Shown here: positions 45,100 through 57,842 of the stretch, piece after piece
How the letters are laid out: each line of letters opens with the position of its first letter
How positions within the stretch are numbered: position 1 is the stretch's first letter
Source of the DNA: Coturnix japonica
Taxonomy: Eukaryota; Chordata; Aves; Galliformes; Phasianidae
Direction of reading: 5' to 3'
NCBI RefSeq assembly: GCF_001577835.2
Contig: NC_029520.1
Coordinates: forward strand, 51,283,457 to 51,347,456
DNA: 64,000 bases
Notes under the pieces: model-generated
Seen by the model: only the letters and a program-made list of their open reading frames with translations
The model's database searches: none
Told to the model about the DNA's origin: nothing
Position numbers and translations under genes: made by a program

Positions 45100-45390
45100 A
45101 ATTTATTTTGCATCCCATAGAGCAAGTTAATGCTACGAGATTGAGTTTAATTATTGCTCTGGTACATTACAGCTAAGTGAAGGGGTGCCTGCTCTAATAT
45201 CCCTTCAGCGCTGGTTCCGTAATGCATTTGTGATAGCACGCAGGAAAGCCTCTGAATTACTTCTTTTATGTACGTGTAGCTTAAATGAACCCCAAATTAA
45301 AATGACGGACATATCATGGCTTGAAATTAATGGCCTTGGCATTTCAAGTGACAGATTTGTGAGCTCAGTATAATCTGGGCTCCTTTTGCC
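45100..45390. promoter_or_regulatory. Candidate conserved non-coding block
   Basis: Repeat-free AT-rich stretch with GTTTAATTATTGC, GAAATTAATGGCC and CCCAAATTAAAATGACGG motifs. No protein match. Function unknown. Confidence 0.28.
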
Positions 45391-45867
45391 TCTGTCCTTA
45401 GCAGGACGGATCCCACCAGCACTTAACGGAGCCGAAAGCAAGAGCACAATAAAACTCTATATGTGAGAGAACATGATAAGTGAAGAAATGGATAATGGGC
45501 TGGTTAATGCTGTTAAATACCTTGTGCTTAATGTTGGCAGCTCGATTGGTTTAGCCAATAAAAAGTTCTAAGTGGCTGCAGGTCTTGTCTGTTGGAAGCT
45601 TTCTCCAGAAATAATCCACCGGATGCACTGAAGTGTAAACCAAGGAGTTTAACAAATTGGTGTCATGAATTATTGCCCCTTTTCTGATGCTTTTTTTTTT
45701 TATTTGGAAACCTGTATTTTGCACCGTTTCATGCATCATCAGGACTAATGTGTTCTGCTGGAGCCAGTGCTGTGGAGCAGAGCAGGAGCCCTGGGAGCAG
45801 TGTGCAATCATGGCTGCTGGGAGGGGGTCAGAAAAAGGAATTTGAGGGGTGATGCAAGTCTGGCTGA

Positions 45868-46056
45868 TCCCACCACAGGCAGGGCCACCAACCTCCACAT
45901 TGATACCAGCCCAGGCTGCCCAGGGCCCCATCCAACCTGGCCCTGAACACCTCCAGGGATGGACGGGGCATCCACAGCCTCTCTGGGCAGCTGTTCCAGC
46001 ACCTCACCACTCTCACAGTAAAGAACTTCCTGCTGACATCCAACCTAAATCTTCCA
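45868..46056 (-). repeat. CR1 LINE fragment lacking its 3' terminus
   Basis: Inverted CR1 body from cccaccacaggcagggccac to acatccaacctaaatcttcc, almost identical to the 39927 copy over that span. The roughly 60 bp 3' terminus next to the cacagaatgg end is missing, replaced by unrelated sequence. Confidence 0.95.
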
Positions 46057-48934
46057 AGCCCAAGCCTGAACCATCCTGTGCTGATATGTCTGTAGATGGG
46101 TTTCTACCCACAAGTGTCAATGAACAGACTTATCTAATTTAGCTCAGGCACTTACTGGCTACACAATACTTTGCTTTTCCACCGTTCCCTGTGCTCCTCT
46201 GACTTAACCCATAGTTCACTTAATGGTTGTGCTGCCATGCCGAGACAGCTACAGAAACGGAGGAGAAGTTAAAAAGAAAAGGAAAAAAAGGGCTTAAAAC
46301 AAAGGTATAAATTCCCTTGTTTGTGGAAATTCAGTAGGAAGGGAAATTTAACCCAAGTTTAATAAATAGGGATGGCAATGCTTCAGAGGAACTGAGATGA
46401 ACGCGTATTCTCAGGACATCTTCACTCTGCTCTGTGCACTGCATGATGCCCAACACATCCCTGCTTGGCTGCAGGGCAGGGACACCTCCCAGAGAGCTGC
46501 TCATGCTGCACCATGCTGTGTTAGGCTGTCAGCAGTGCCTCCATGCTGCAGGTGGACACGTGTCCTGGTTCCTGCTGTGACACTCATAGGAAGCCTGGGA
46601 AATACTGCAAGCACGTCTCAAGGTGGGATGAGTTTTAATGATTAATCACACAGCCTTTAAGACCTTTGCCTCCTCTGGCTCACTAAGGTAGTAATTAACC
46701 TGAGCCTGCAGCTCTGTAAAGAGCTCTTGACCCAGATAACGACTGATGGAGTTACAGCCACTGAGCTCACCTGGAGACCTGCACCGAGTCTGTTTGTCAC
46801 TGGGAGACTGCTGGTAAACTCAAGAGGTTTCATCTTGGTCTGATATTAGACCTGGTCTAGTATTAAACATGCAGGCTGGTGGCCTGGGCTCTTGGCCCAT
46901 ATGACACGTTTATATTGTCTATCACAAGATACACAGCAAGTTCTTCTGAAAAGAAAGAAGACAGAGAAATGAAATGCATGTGATTGTGAACAGCGAGGGC
47001 TTAGAAAATAACCCACTGCCTTTATTTTTGTAAAAGCATAAGGAGCTGCAGCTAAGGCAAGTGACAGCTTTGTATTAATGCTGTCAATGTTTTTGCTAAG
47101 AGATTGTTTTCTTTGCAAAGTTTTAACTGCATGGATTGAAATTCTTCTGTGCCAGTTCCTTCCATCAGTTATTTCTTCTCTGGAACTCAGCTAAAACATT
47201 GTCACTGAGGGAAAGAAATAATTCCAATGTGATCTCAAAGCTTTTTTTACACACTATGTCCTGTCAGACACATTCCTTTGTCTGCTGTCAGCACATTCCT
47301 CCTTGCTGGGTGAAGCGTTTGAAGCTGCTTGGTTTTAAGGACAAGGGTTTGGGGCAGTGGGAAAGCAAGAATTTGGACTTCAGGAATTCTGATCCAGCTG
47401 AAATTCCATCTCAGATCAGGCCTAAGGAACCTCATTTTCTGCAGTGTGTCCAGTTCTGGAAGGAACGTTTATTTATCTTCTGTGTTTTATGGGGTAATGT
47501 AATGCTTCATGACCTTCACAAGTGGGGGGACGCTGGGATGTTACCAGATAATGGGTTCCCCAGCTGATGTCATTGTTGTATGTGCAAATACGTTTGGTAG
47601 GAGTAGCCCCAGGTAGCACCTAGTGGTCTTGTTTTATGCTACGTAACCAGTTTTGCTGCTCATACAGTGATGTCAGGTTTCCTTATTATACTGAGGCTTG
47701 GCTTTAGATACCTGGGATGTACAGTCATACCTCTCATAAACGTTAATGTTAAGAAAGACACATCTCCGTAAATCAACACAGTGGGCTTTGAGTCAAGCTT
47801 ATACCATTAGAATCCTGGTGTTCAAGTTGTTTGATGCTTTCTCCATGACCTTGGTTGATCTCTTGGGCCCTCCCAGGCTTTGATCAGGAGTAACCAGCCT
47901 TATGCTCACTGCCCATACTGCCATGAGCTCGTGCTGTTGTTGGTTCCTCCTTCATTCTCCTGCCCAGGCAGATAACAAGAGGTGGGTCAACCATTCAACA
48001 TTGGAAGAGGATTGGAGCAAAAGAAAAACCACTTCAAAGTTGTATGCGTTGAAATATTTCATTTTTGAAGAAGTCTGAACGATCCTTTTTATTTCTGTTC
48101 CTCCAGGAAAAGATTTGACTGAAGGGTGGCTGAGATTTGGGGAAATAATCCACTTCTCCACAGAAGCTTCACAACAAATCAACGTGGATTAGAAATCCCT
48201 GTCACTTCAGTAAAACCTCTTGCATAGATTGCATTCATCCCACCAGTTTAGCTCGGACAGGATGGACGTGCATGACAAATACAACCCTGAGCTCTGCTGG
48301 GCCTCAGTCAGAGCCGTGCTGCTGGGAACCCTCTTGGTGCCCATCACCAGACTCAGCTAACTAGGTTCCCAAGGCTGGGTGCTTAGAGGGAATGTTCTGG
48401 AAATGCCATATTCCTGCAGCACACCCTGTCTGTGTGATGAGCAATGAGTGATGGCCATAGAACTCCTTGCCCCAGGAGTGCATTATAGGATGTGGACCTG
48501 AGGTCTTGTGATGCCCAGCTCTCAGTAGCAGCAGCTCTGCTGCTGGGCTGCCAGTGGTGATGTGCTGGCTTTAAGCATGCTACCCCACAAGGAACAGGCT
48601 CTGGACTTTGCCATGCACTACAGTAGGTGCCTGTCCTGCCCTGTCAGTGCCATTGGCAACTCCATACCAGGTCCCTCCCTGCTCCCCATCTCTACCTTTT
48701 CTGACCACCAGCAGCCCCCCCAACCCCGGGAAATAATTAAATAGTTCACAAACTCTTCAGTAACATTCCTGTATCGTTCTTATTGCAGTTAATGGATCGT
48801 TAAAAAGCAGTAAAATGCAACAGTAATAAAGCTGAGATCCTTCACTTGAAATTAGCACGGTGGTTGCAGAGGGGCGAAGCACGGGGCTGGGGTGGCTCTG
48901 TGAACTTGCTTGTGGCAAAGGGACCTGGCTTCAT
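46057..48934. other. Gene desert segment
   Basis: About 2.9 kb without a recognised gene, repeat or RNA. A weak CTCF-like AGCACCTAGTGG lies near 47616-47627. Confidence 0.5.
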
Positions 48935-49035
48935 CATAGAATGATGTTTTTAGAGTAAAAAACTCCTTCCTTATCTCCAACCTAACACTTCCCTCCAGTC
49001 TAAATCCATTTCCCCTTGCCCTGTCACCGCAGCCC
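48935..49035 (-). repeat. CR1 LINE remnant with internal loss
   Basis: A stub of CR1 terminus (catcatagaatgatg) is followed directly by the 5' part (aaaaactccttccttatctc, ccaacctaacacttccctcc, aatccatttccccttgccc). The middle of the element is missing. Confidence 0.75.
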
Positions 49036-49185
49036 CATGCTGTGCTGCAGGTGGCACTCGAGGCCCTTCGGTAACAGGTGGCACTGCAGGCTCAGGGATG
49101 GCCCCCATTGCAGGCAGCCCTCTCGGCCAGGATAGGGGCAGCTTGGGAGTTAGGAGACGTTATTTGCACTAATAGAGACCTGTCC

Positions 49186-49312
49186 CGGTCCCTGGAGGTG
49201 TTTCAGAGCCATTGAGGTGGCACTGCGGGACGTGGGCGTGGTGGGAGGGGGGAGCTGGGGTTGGGCATAGGGATGTTGGAGCTCTTTTTAACCTGAATGA
49301 TTCAAAGTGCTG
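49186..49312 (+). repeat. Diverged CR1 LINE 3' fragment
   Basis: Forward CR1: ccctggaggtgtttcagagc, gaggtggcactgcgggacg and an ending like aacctgaatgattcaaag. It belongs to the same group as the 60752 and 63108 copies. Confidence 0.75.
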
Positions 49313-49801
49313 CCCAGCTTTGCATTCAGATGAAAAGAATGCAAATGACGCATGAAAGGGATAAGAAAAGTTGTCCCAGGCCCCTTCCGGCTGTGCGGAG
49401 AAGCCCTGAAGCATCAGATTAATACAACGTCGAAGACAGACGTAGCAATTAAAGCACCTCACAGCCCTTATTAACTCCCTGGGTGTGTTGGGCTCCGGAA
49501 GACGTGTGCCATAGGCAGCCTTGTCTTACTCCAGCACTCAGTGCCGGCTGCAGAGCTGTGTGCAGCCACACTCCAGCGCTCTGATCTGAGGGCTTCGTGC
49601 TGTTTGGAAGCACATGGTTCCTTTCCTGTGAGGCCTGGAGGTTTCCCTGTTGTTGCAAGCTGAATTCATTCACAAGAAATGCATTCGTATTTTCCCCAAC
49701 CATTTCATTCAACAGCACAAGTCAAAGTGGGATAGTCTGTCCCTGTGCAGCTTTTTACCTCCTCCTTGCCCAGCAGTGACAGAGAGCTCTCAGTAGCATC
49801 C

Positions 49802-49875
49802 ATAGATTCATGGCACCATGTGAGTTGGAAGGGGCCTTTAAAGGACATCAGGTCCGACTCCCTGTACACAGAGCC
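49802..49875 (-). repeat. Degraded CR1 3' end
   Basis: Inverted CR1-like agattcatggcaccatgtg, then gttggaaggggcctttaaag and catcaggtccgactccc. It is old and short. Confidence 0.7.
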
Positions 49876-51759
49876 CTTCTTCATACCCCCATGGTGTGTG
49901 CAGGAGCCTTTCTGCTTGGACTGGGATGGAAATCAGTTATTCTTCCTGGCACTCTCATCATCACCATAGCTTCCAGCCATCAGCATTCAGGATGTTCTCC
50001 TGGCGCATGATTTATAGCGCAGCTTTAGAGAGTGGGAATAGAGTTGGCAGGCAGTATTCTTGGGGACAGCTAGTGCCATATTAATAAATTCTAGGAGCCG
50101 GGGCAGCAAGGAAAACAAAATCACTTCATGTTTGTGTAAATTTACTGGGCTGCGTGATTGCCTTTGTGGCTGTGGGCATCTGTGAGGGCCATGGGAAAGG
50201 GGGGGAAGTGGGACACAAAAGTGCTCTCCTTTCATGCTTATCATGTTCATCCCTGTCCCCAAACACTTATGGTCCCCTGTGAGAGCCCCAGCAGGACTTT
50301 GAGGACCTCCTTTAGTCCAGGAGAGCAGAAAGAGATGGGGCCGTGTGCTTTGGACCCAAAATGTTTCTCTAGACATCAGATCTGAAAGTTTGGATCCAAA
50401 TTCCCAAATGAGGAATGAGTAAAGCCAAACTTCTGTCCCCAGCTCCCAGCATGGGGGTGGATGCAGAAAGCACTGAGAATAACAGCAGCCCTCCGAGGCT
50501 GGAGCTGGAAGGTGCCATAGGATCACAAATCTCTGTGGGCTGCAGCTCTATGGGCAGCACTCAGAGAACAGCAATGCATGTGTTACTCTGTCTGAGCCCA
50601 CTGATGGGTGCACAGTGCATCGTGGTGACATTTGTGTGTCTGCGAGAGGCAAGTAAGCACAATGCCACAGTGCCACAATTAACATTGCAGCAGCCATTAT
50701 ATGCTGAGTTATCCAATTCAGCATCTTTCTTGGTCTTTGCAGAGTTAATGTGCAATGTGTATCTGGAGGAAAGAGGTTTGATGGGAGACGAGGCCCACCA
50801 GCCCTTGATCCTGCATGGCAGTGCAGATTAAATATGCTTATATTTCCTGGGATTTGTTTTTGTTACAGATGCCATGTTTCTGAAGGCACCCTGCAGGCTG
50901 GGAGGCAGGATGTGTGCTGGAATGGAGCTGTGCTATCCTACTCTCTTCTCCTGAAGGTCAGTAACACACGAGTAAGTGCGCTCTTCTGAAAATAGGCTTT
51001 AATTTTCCCCCCTTCAACCTTTTGATTGGTTTGACATTTAAAAGGGCAGAAGGTAATTGGGAGGTTTATTATGTATTTCTGTTAAGTGCAAGATGAGAAC
51101 ATTTAAATACCTCGGGTAGAAAGTGCCACAAGAAAACAGACAGCTTGCTGGAGAAGGAGACAGCAACCTTCTTCCTGCCCCAAATAAAGAAAAGCCATCT
51201 ATGATTGGCAGTGAACTGAAGTCAACAAAGGAGAAACTGAATCATAATGTATGAGGACTCTTTTTCTTTGACTATAGTTTGCTGTCAGTCACTCACTGCT
51301 GCTTCTTTTAGGCTGGGAAGGGCTGGTGGGCTGCCTTACTGCATCATCTGCCCATCTCGCCCAGTGTTTTTGTAACCTAAGGAGCTTCTGGTCTGTTTTG
51401 ATCTTACGCTTAAAAGAAACCCACGATAAATGTCTTTCTGTTATATCCTAGACTTCTGAATACCCATAAGTTAAGAAGAATTTGAAAGAGAAATAGGAGA
51501 ACCTGGGTTTCATAATTCCCACATCGTTTCATTTAATTGTATGAGTTAAGATTTCCGCTGTATTTGCATCTGGATGCCAAAAAACTCTAAATATCTTTCC
51601 TTGAAACTCAAGGAACAGAGGAGCAGCAGTGTGAAAGCTCCTCACCCAGCCTGATGCATGGTGCATGGTCCCAGGTGACCATAGAGCGAGGAACAAATGG
51701 CTCCCAGGGCAGTGCAAAAGTGCATACAGCATCCTCTCTGTAAGCCTGTATTTCAAATG
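49876..51759. other. Gene desert segment
   Basis: No gene recognised. Overlapping frames of up to 179 codons (49987-50526, minus) show no domain and are covered by frames on the other strand. An AT-rich unique part is at about 50990-51130. Confidence 0.5.
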
Positions 51760-51890
51760 GTCCCTGGAGGTGTTCAAGTATTGGTCTAGTATTAGATAAG
51801 GAGGTTGGTGGCCCTTCCTATGGCAGGGGGTTGGAGCTTCATGATCCTCGAGGTCCCTTCCAACCCGGGCCATTCTATGATTCTATGAAA
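51760..51890 (+). repeat. CR1 LINE 3' fragment with internal deletion
   Basis: Forward CR1: tccctggaggtgttcaagta, then ggaggttggtggcccttcc, ggtcccttccaacccgggc and the terminus cattctatgattctatgaaa. About 30 bp between the first two blocks are missing compared with the 25417 copy. Confidence 0.93.
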
Positions 51891-54800
51891 TGAGTGATTT
51901 TGTTGTATGACAGTGAGATTTAGAGGTAGTCAGGTACTGCCAAACGAAGTGTGACTGCTCCATTTCCAAGCTGACCCATAACTTAACCTTGTCTGAAGCA
52001 TGAATAGTGTCCTGTTTGTTTCTCATCTGCTTGGGGATGACCGCGTCCTGCTCTGCAGTGTTTCATCTTCTTGTTTTTTCTAAAGATTGATTTTGCTTTG
52101 TGTAGAGGGTGACATATTAATGCCAGCTTTGTGGTGAGCTTTGCCTGTAGATGTGTCTGAGCTAAGAGATGCCCTTACATCTGCACTAAGCAGAAGTACT
52201 GGGAATCTAATTGTCATTGAGGGAAGATGGTTCTTTTGAAGTGAAGAGAGAGAAGATTATAGGAGATGGCATCAGCAACTTCAGGTAATTGTTGTTTTGC
52301 TATTATTTGCCTTTGGAAGATGATTTGAGAGCTTCTTTCTTAATAAATAGGCTTCTTCAGTGGCAAGAAACGTGTAGAGAAGCTGGTGCTGTGATGCATG
52401 TGTCTGGTGGGTTCTGGCCAGGAAAGTGAAAAGAAATAGATTAGTTAGTCCTGCAAGCCCTGCTCAGCTGCAGGAGGGCCTTCAGATGCCTTTTGTACTG
52501 CAGCTCTGTGCACTCACTGGGCTGCGGGGCACAGCCCAGAGCTTTTTGTTAGGACAATCAACAGGAATGAACATTCAGCTTAATTCATCCTATAACCCAT
52601 TCCAGGCTGAGCAGAGACCCCTCTCTGAATGCCAGTATTACCCTCAAAGTGGGCTTCCCTGCTGCTTGGCACCAGCGTGCTGCTGGCAAACCCTTGTCCT
52701 GCATCCCCGTTACATCCCTGCAAGGGCTGCAAGTGATGGATGTTTGCCCTCTGGGCTGCTCAATTCCATAGCTTCAAAATGCAGGGACAGACCCCATGCC
52801 TCCCCAGCCTGGAGGAATATCTCACATACCAGGCAACAAAAGACTTTTCCTGTTGAGCAGCAATGGACATTGTGCTCCATCACTTGTGCTCTCTGGCTCT
52901 TGATGTCTGAACATGTTTCCATATCTTCTGTGCCTTCTGGTCCTTTGTGTTAGTGACAGCTCTTTTAAGTGTATTCTGGCAGCCTCCAGCCATCACTCAG
53001 AGGAATCACCCAAAAAGTGATGCTGATGGATTAAAGTGAATGGAGGGATGTGCTTTGGGAATGTCAACATCACAGCTGACATCCTGATGTCCACACAGTG
53101 AATGCGAGCATGGCCACATCCATGTCCCTCACCCAGATGACACAGTGACATGTCTTTCTTCACAACCACTTTGTTTTGGACTTTTAATCTTTGCTTTTCA
53201 GCGGTGCATCAGAAGCTCATTTTTAACCTGTTTGCGCTGTCCTCCTCCTTGCTGCAGCATCTCAGCTGTGCTGTTTTCTTTTCTTTTGTGGGTATTTTTG
53301 ATATCATTGTACTTGGTTTGTTGCAGGCTGCAGATCCTGCTGCCATGGGCTGGGTTTGTTCGGCAGCAATGGCCATTTTACCCTTCAGTTAGCTGTAGAA
53401 ATGCTCATGGAATCTCTCATGGAGCCACAATCTGTGAATGCTCTTTGGGAAGCCAACTGGGAATCCCTCAGTGTTGGATGAGGACCCCACTGCTCCAGTC
53501 CTGCACAAATAAGGAATAATGACAAGCCATTTTGGGGAACACCTTCAATCTCAGTGTAAAATCACCAACAGGCTGAGGAGGGAAGGAAAGAGATGGAGCT
53601 GGTACTCTGCCTTTAGTTTTTCCCCTTTAGGTTCTTATAGAAACAGCCTTACAGTTAATACTCCCGTACAACCTTTTTTGATGCATGATGTGAGTGAATA
53701 CCAATATGTGTGGATCTGTCATTTTGCTTTTAAAATCTGGGTACATCTGAGTGGTTGCTTGGTGCTCCTGTCTGTGATTTTGATGACTGTGGAGCCACCA
53801 GCATTGGTTTGCTATCAGAGCAGCCTTGTCTTCCTCTGGAAACGATGCATCTTCTCCTCTGAATATTGCTCGGAGATTATGTTTTTATAATGAAAATACA
53901 GGCCTGCAATTAGTTTTCATCTTTAAAATATGAAGGCTTCTACATGACAGGACTTAATGTTTGATTATTAGGAGCAAAATGAAGGCAGCTTTCTGCTGTG
54001 CTCTGTGCCAGCACTGACTTACCTTATGTGCTAGTGAGGTCCTCAGAAGGTTCACTGTGAAAACTTTTTCTTTCATCAATAAGTAAAATATCCCAAAGGC
54101 TCTGCTACAGCACTTGCTGAGGATAGATACAACAATGCACATCACCTGTCCTAATAGCTGCCTACATCTAGTGGAAACCACCCTGAGCTTTAGGATTGGG
54201 TAAGAACAGGGATAGGAGAGAGTTATTGTGCAGCCTGTGCTCTCCAGACTGGGCCCTGCAGATGAATGTTGATGAGTAAATTAGTGAAGGAGCTGACCTC
54301 ACCCTTGTTTAGGCACTTACTGTGGATTTTGATGCTTAATTCCTGTTTCTCCAGTATCAAGTCGCTCAGGGCTCTTTTCAGTAGGTGTTGAATTTCCCAG
54401 GGTTTCACTTCAAGAGCTCGATTGGTCATTTTGATTCTCTGTAGTGTTTAATTGATGCCTGACAACCCCAGGGATTTTCACTTTGTGAAACTAGATTTAT
54501 TCATTAGATTATTTACTCACATTGAATAAAGAAGCTCAAGTGTCTGCCTGACAGTCATTGTGCAGTTCTTTTCCCCAAGAGTATAGCAGGGATTTAGCTG
54601 GCCACCAGGAGCATTATCTCCTTTTTCTTTCTTTGTTTGAGTTGTTAAGGGTTTATTGGAGGACTTGCAGACACTCAGGGGAGATGTGTGTGAAGGATCT
54701 AATTGTACAGCAGGGAGAATCGCCTCTGCAAGCTTTGTAAGGACCCCAGAACCCTGGGGCAGGTGTGTGGTTCTGTACTTCTTTTGATTGCATGTTTTTG

Positions 54801-56310
54801 GTGGGATTATCCAAGTGCTGCCATGTTAGGAAGAGGTTGGCTTCTGCTTTCTGGCTGTGTGCTCTGCCTCTCTTGCTCCTTCCTCACTTTTCTGCACATC
54901 CAGATGTTCCCTGTGCTGGGCTGTGGGGCTGCAGCTGCTTCCCACAGGCCATGGCTGTACAGCACTGAGAAGCATCCATTGCACACCATGGAAGCATCCC
55001 CAATGGGGGGCACACTGGGGTCAAAAGGATTGTGAGGAGCATGGGGTGAGCATGCAAAATGGGCCCCAGTGGGATGACGATGTGGGGAGGGGGTCGGGGA
55101 CCAGGGGGTGTGTGACCCTGCAGCACCCTGTGGAGCACTAATTACTCCTGCTTTTGATCGACTCCCTTGTGTGCCTTGACCTGAAAGTGCAATGAGAGAA
55201 ATCGGCAGCAGTTTAATGATAGGAGCACTTGAAACTGCCTGGAGCTGGCGGATGGGCTGAGGAGGAGTCCGATGCCTTGCCAAACCTTTCTAGGGGGATT
55301 TGTGCTTTAACATGCACAAAAAGTTGTGTACCTCTATGCAGGTAGAGGTTTCAGTGGCTCAGGAGAATCTTTTAGGTGTCCTCACCTAAGAAGTCAAGCA
55401 AAATTCCATGTAGTGTTGGCTTACATCAGGAGTAGAGGTGCTGTGGTCTATGGAAAGATACTTTAGGAGACCTGTGGCAAAGTTCTTGGGTTTATTGCAT
55501 TTCTCAGCTCAACATAAGCTACTGAAGTTGCATCTTATGTTAATTTTCTGCAAATCTACATCACCATGAAATAAATGAGGCAGCGTTTGGACTAATTTGT
55601 TCAGCTGCTGTGATTTTTAGGTTTCCAGTTTTCTTCAGCGAACAAATTCTTAATTATCTCGGGGTGGTTGAAATGCTCTACAAATCTCGGTGCTGTCGGG
55701 GTTACTCCTGTGAGGCTTCTTTCATCAGTTGGTGACTGGGGAAAGCTGTGGCACAAAGCAGCCACAAGCAGCACTGTAACACCAGCTGAAAGCTTCCCTC
55801 GGCTGTAGCTCATCAAGGTGGGGTCCTCCAGCAATAACTCAGATAGGGCCTTTGGGTGGTTGGGTTATTGCCTGGCTATCACTGCTGCTTAAGAGAGAGC
55901 CTGGAAGGAGTTAGGAGTTGGTGCTTGCAGGTCTCCTTTCTGGTTCTTCTGTGAGAAGGTAGGGGGCCATGCAGGTGATGGGGGCTGTCAGGTAGGGCTG
56001 TGCCTTCAGCTCCTTGTGATGCTGTGGGATGCAATGTGAGATGGTGGGGTTTGGTCTGGCTCTGTGCAGGGTGACTTCACATGGAATCTACCCACTCCAA
56101 GGGGCTCTGTGGTCAAGGTGAGCTCAGCAGAGCTTTCCTTTTAGATGGAATACAAGTAAAAGATGTCTAATTTTGCAGGGCTATCTGCCTCACCTCTTAA
56201 AAACAGATGAGCTGTGTCTGACTTCCATCCCTATGGAAGAGGAGCTGGCTGGGCTCCCTGTCGTTCTCTTTATATGGTTTACTCAGCGTTTTACGAGTGG
56301 TTGTGTGTGT
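51891..56310. other. Gene desert segment
   Basis: About 4.4 kb with no CR1, gene or RNA that I recognise. The longest frame (52426-52953, plus, 175 codons) has no known domain or splice context. Confidence 0.5.
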
Positions 56311-56319
56311 TTTTCTCCT

Positions 56320-56640
56320 AGAAGTATCTTAGTGTTGTAGCTGTTTTCTTCTTTTAATTAATTCTGGAGCAAGAAGAAAATATAATTGCCTGATTAAGAG
56401 TCAAAACACTCGAATTCATCCTCGTCTCTTTCAGTGTCAGGTATGAAGCTCATTATTTCCTGAGAGGGGACTCCTGTTTGGGCTAATCCACTGCAATTAA
56501 ATGTGGATCTAGGCGTAATTTAGATAATGTAAGACTGACACCACGTTTTAATGAAGCTCTCCATCAGGTGCCAACCTCCCTTCCTGTATAGATCCAGCTA
56601 ATAAATAAGGTGTACCTCGGTCTGTCAGTCAGCTGTTATG
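56320..56640. promoter_or_regulatory. Candidate conserved non-coding block
   Basis: Repeat-free AT-rich DNA with TTTTAATTAATTC (about 56353-56365), GGCTAATCCACTGC, GCAATTAAATG and GGCGTAATTTAG motifs: dense homeodomain-type sites, including a bicoid/OTX-like TAATCC. Function is inferred only. Confidence 0.35.
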
Positions 56641-57339
56641 GATTGCTCCCTCCAAGCTCCATTAATTGCTGGAGCTCAGCGTCCTGTTTCCTGCAGCCAA
56701 CATCCTGCCATGCGCTGTGAAATACACACTGCTTTCATTAACGAACTACCTGTTCCATGTTTTATACAACTTCATCAGCTTTCTCATAAGTTCATTAGAT
56801 GGGGCTGCTTATAGCAGATCCATAAGAATCTGAATGGTTGGAATGTCTTCAATCGGACTTAAGGTGTTGTAGTAGACCTGCCCAGAAGTTCACTGGGGCA
56901 GGAGATGGACTTGTTTAGTGATTTTATCATTATTATTTAATATAGAATGACTCAGAAACTGCTTATAGCAGTTGGGTAGAATGAATGTGTAACTAAGATC
57001 TGAGAGAGAAGTTCACCCCGTACAGATACCATTTAGCAAAGCTCACGAGTGTTGGAGGACAGCCCTGCATTGAAAATGACAGTGAAATAAAATAACAATA
57101 CCAGCATTGATCACAGATGGCTGAACAAGTGCTCCATGATCCCTGTCCCAACCCATTCCCACCATGCCTGCTGACCACATCCCTCACTTAAAGCATTATA
57201 TTCAGTATGGAGGATAAAAGTGGACCCAGAGGGGAAGCATGCAGTGAAATCTGTGTTATAATCCTATTCTGATTCTTGTTGTGATTGAGGGCTGTGTAAA
57301 CCTGCAAGCTGCTTTTGAAGCTCTTTTGGTACTATCTTG

Positions 57340-57450
57340 ATCTAACGTAATAAAACCACTTAACCCCCAAATTATATTTCATATGTTAAGCAGTTAATTG
57401 CAGAACTATTGTTAGCTTTTAATTAGCCTTTCTGAGCAAAGACGATCTGG
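57340..57450. promoter_or_regulatory. Candidate homeodomain-site cluster
   Basis: Within 110 bp: CAAATTATATTTC, CATATG, CAGTTAATTGC and TTTTAATTAGCC. Repeat-free. A possible small conserved element. Confidence 0.28.
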
Positions 57451-57800
57451 AGGAGCCTGTGGTTTCAGCCCTTTGTGCAGTGCTTATTAGTGCCCATGAT
57501 GGAATTTCTGACCTTATCACTGTAGGTGACCATAGGGCTAATCACAGTCACAAGGAATAGAGGCATTTCAAGTGTCCTTGGAGCCCACCTATGTATGGAG
57601 ACAGGCAAGATGCTCTCATTCACCTGCACTCCTGTGCCTGTGTGGGTCTGTGTCCTGGTCTTGCTGCCCAGTTGAGCTGCTGTGGTTTTCCTGTATGAAT
57701 CTCACGTTTAAATTTAATTTAACTTGTGCTCACGCTGCCTGTTATCTTCTGGTGTTTTATTACTGCAGAAATGGCACTTAGCTGTCCATTGCTTGTTGTC

Positions 57801-57842
57801 AACAAAGCTAAACTAAAGATGAACAAAGCTGAACTGAAGATG
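57801..57842 (+). repeat. 21-bp tandem duplication
   Basis: AACAAAGCTAAACTAAAGATG is followed by a copy with two changes (G for A twice). A related partial unit occurs near 58069-58090. It is not part of a recognised gene. Confidence 0.75.

Noticed and set aside
49987-50526. 179-codon minus-strand frame
   Set aside because: Overlapped by similarly long frames on the other strand; no known motif.
52426-52953. 175-codon plus-strand frame
   Set aside because: No domain or homology recognised, and no flanking exon-like blocks.
54807-55283. 158-codon minus-strand frame
   Set aside because: Pro/His/Ser-rich, no domain, and covered by overlapping frames on both strands.
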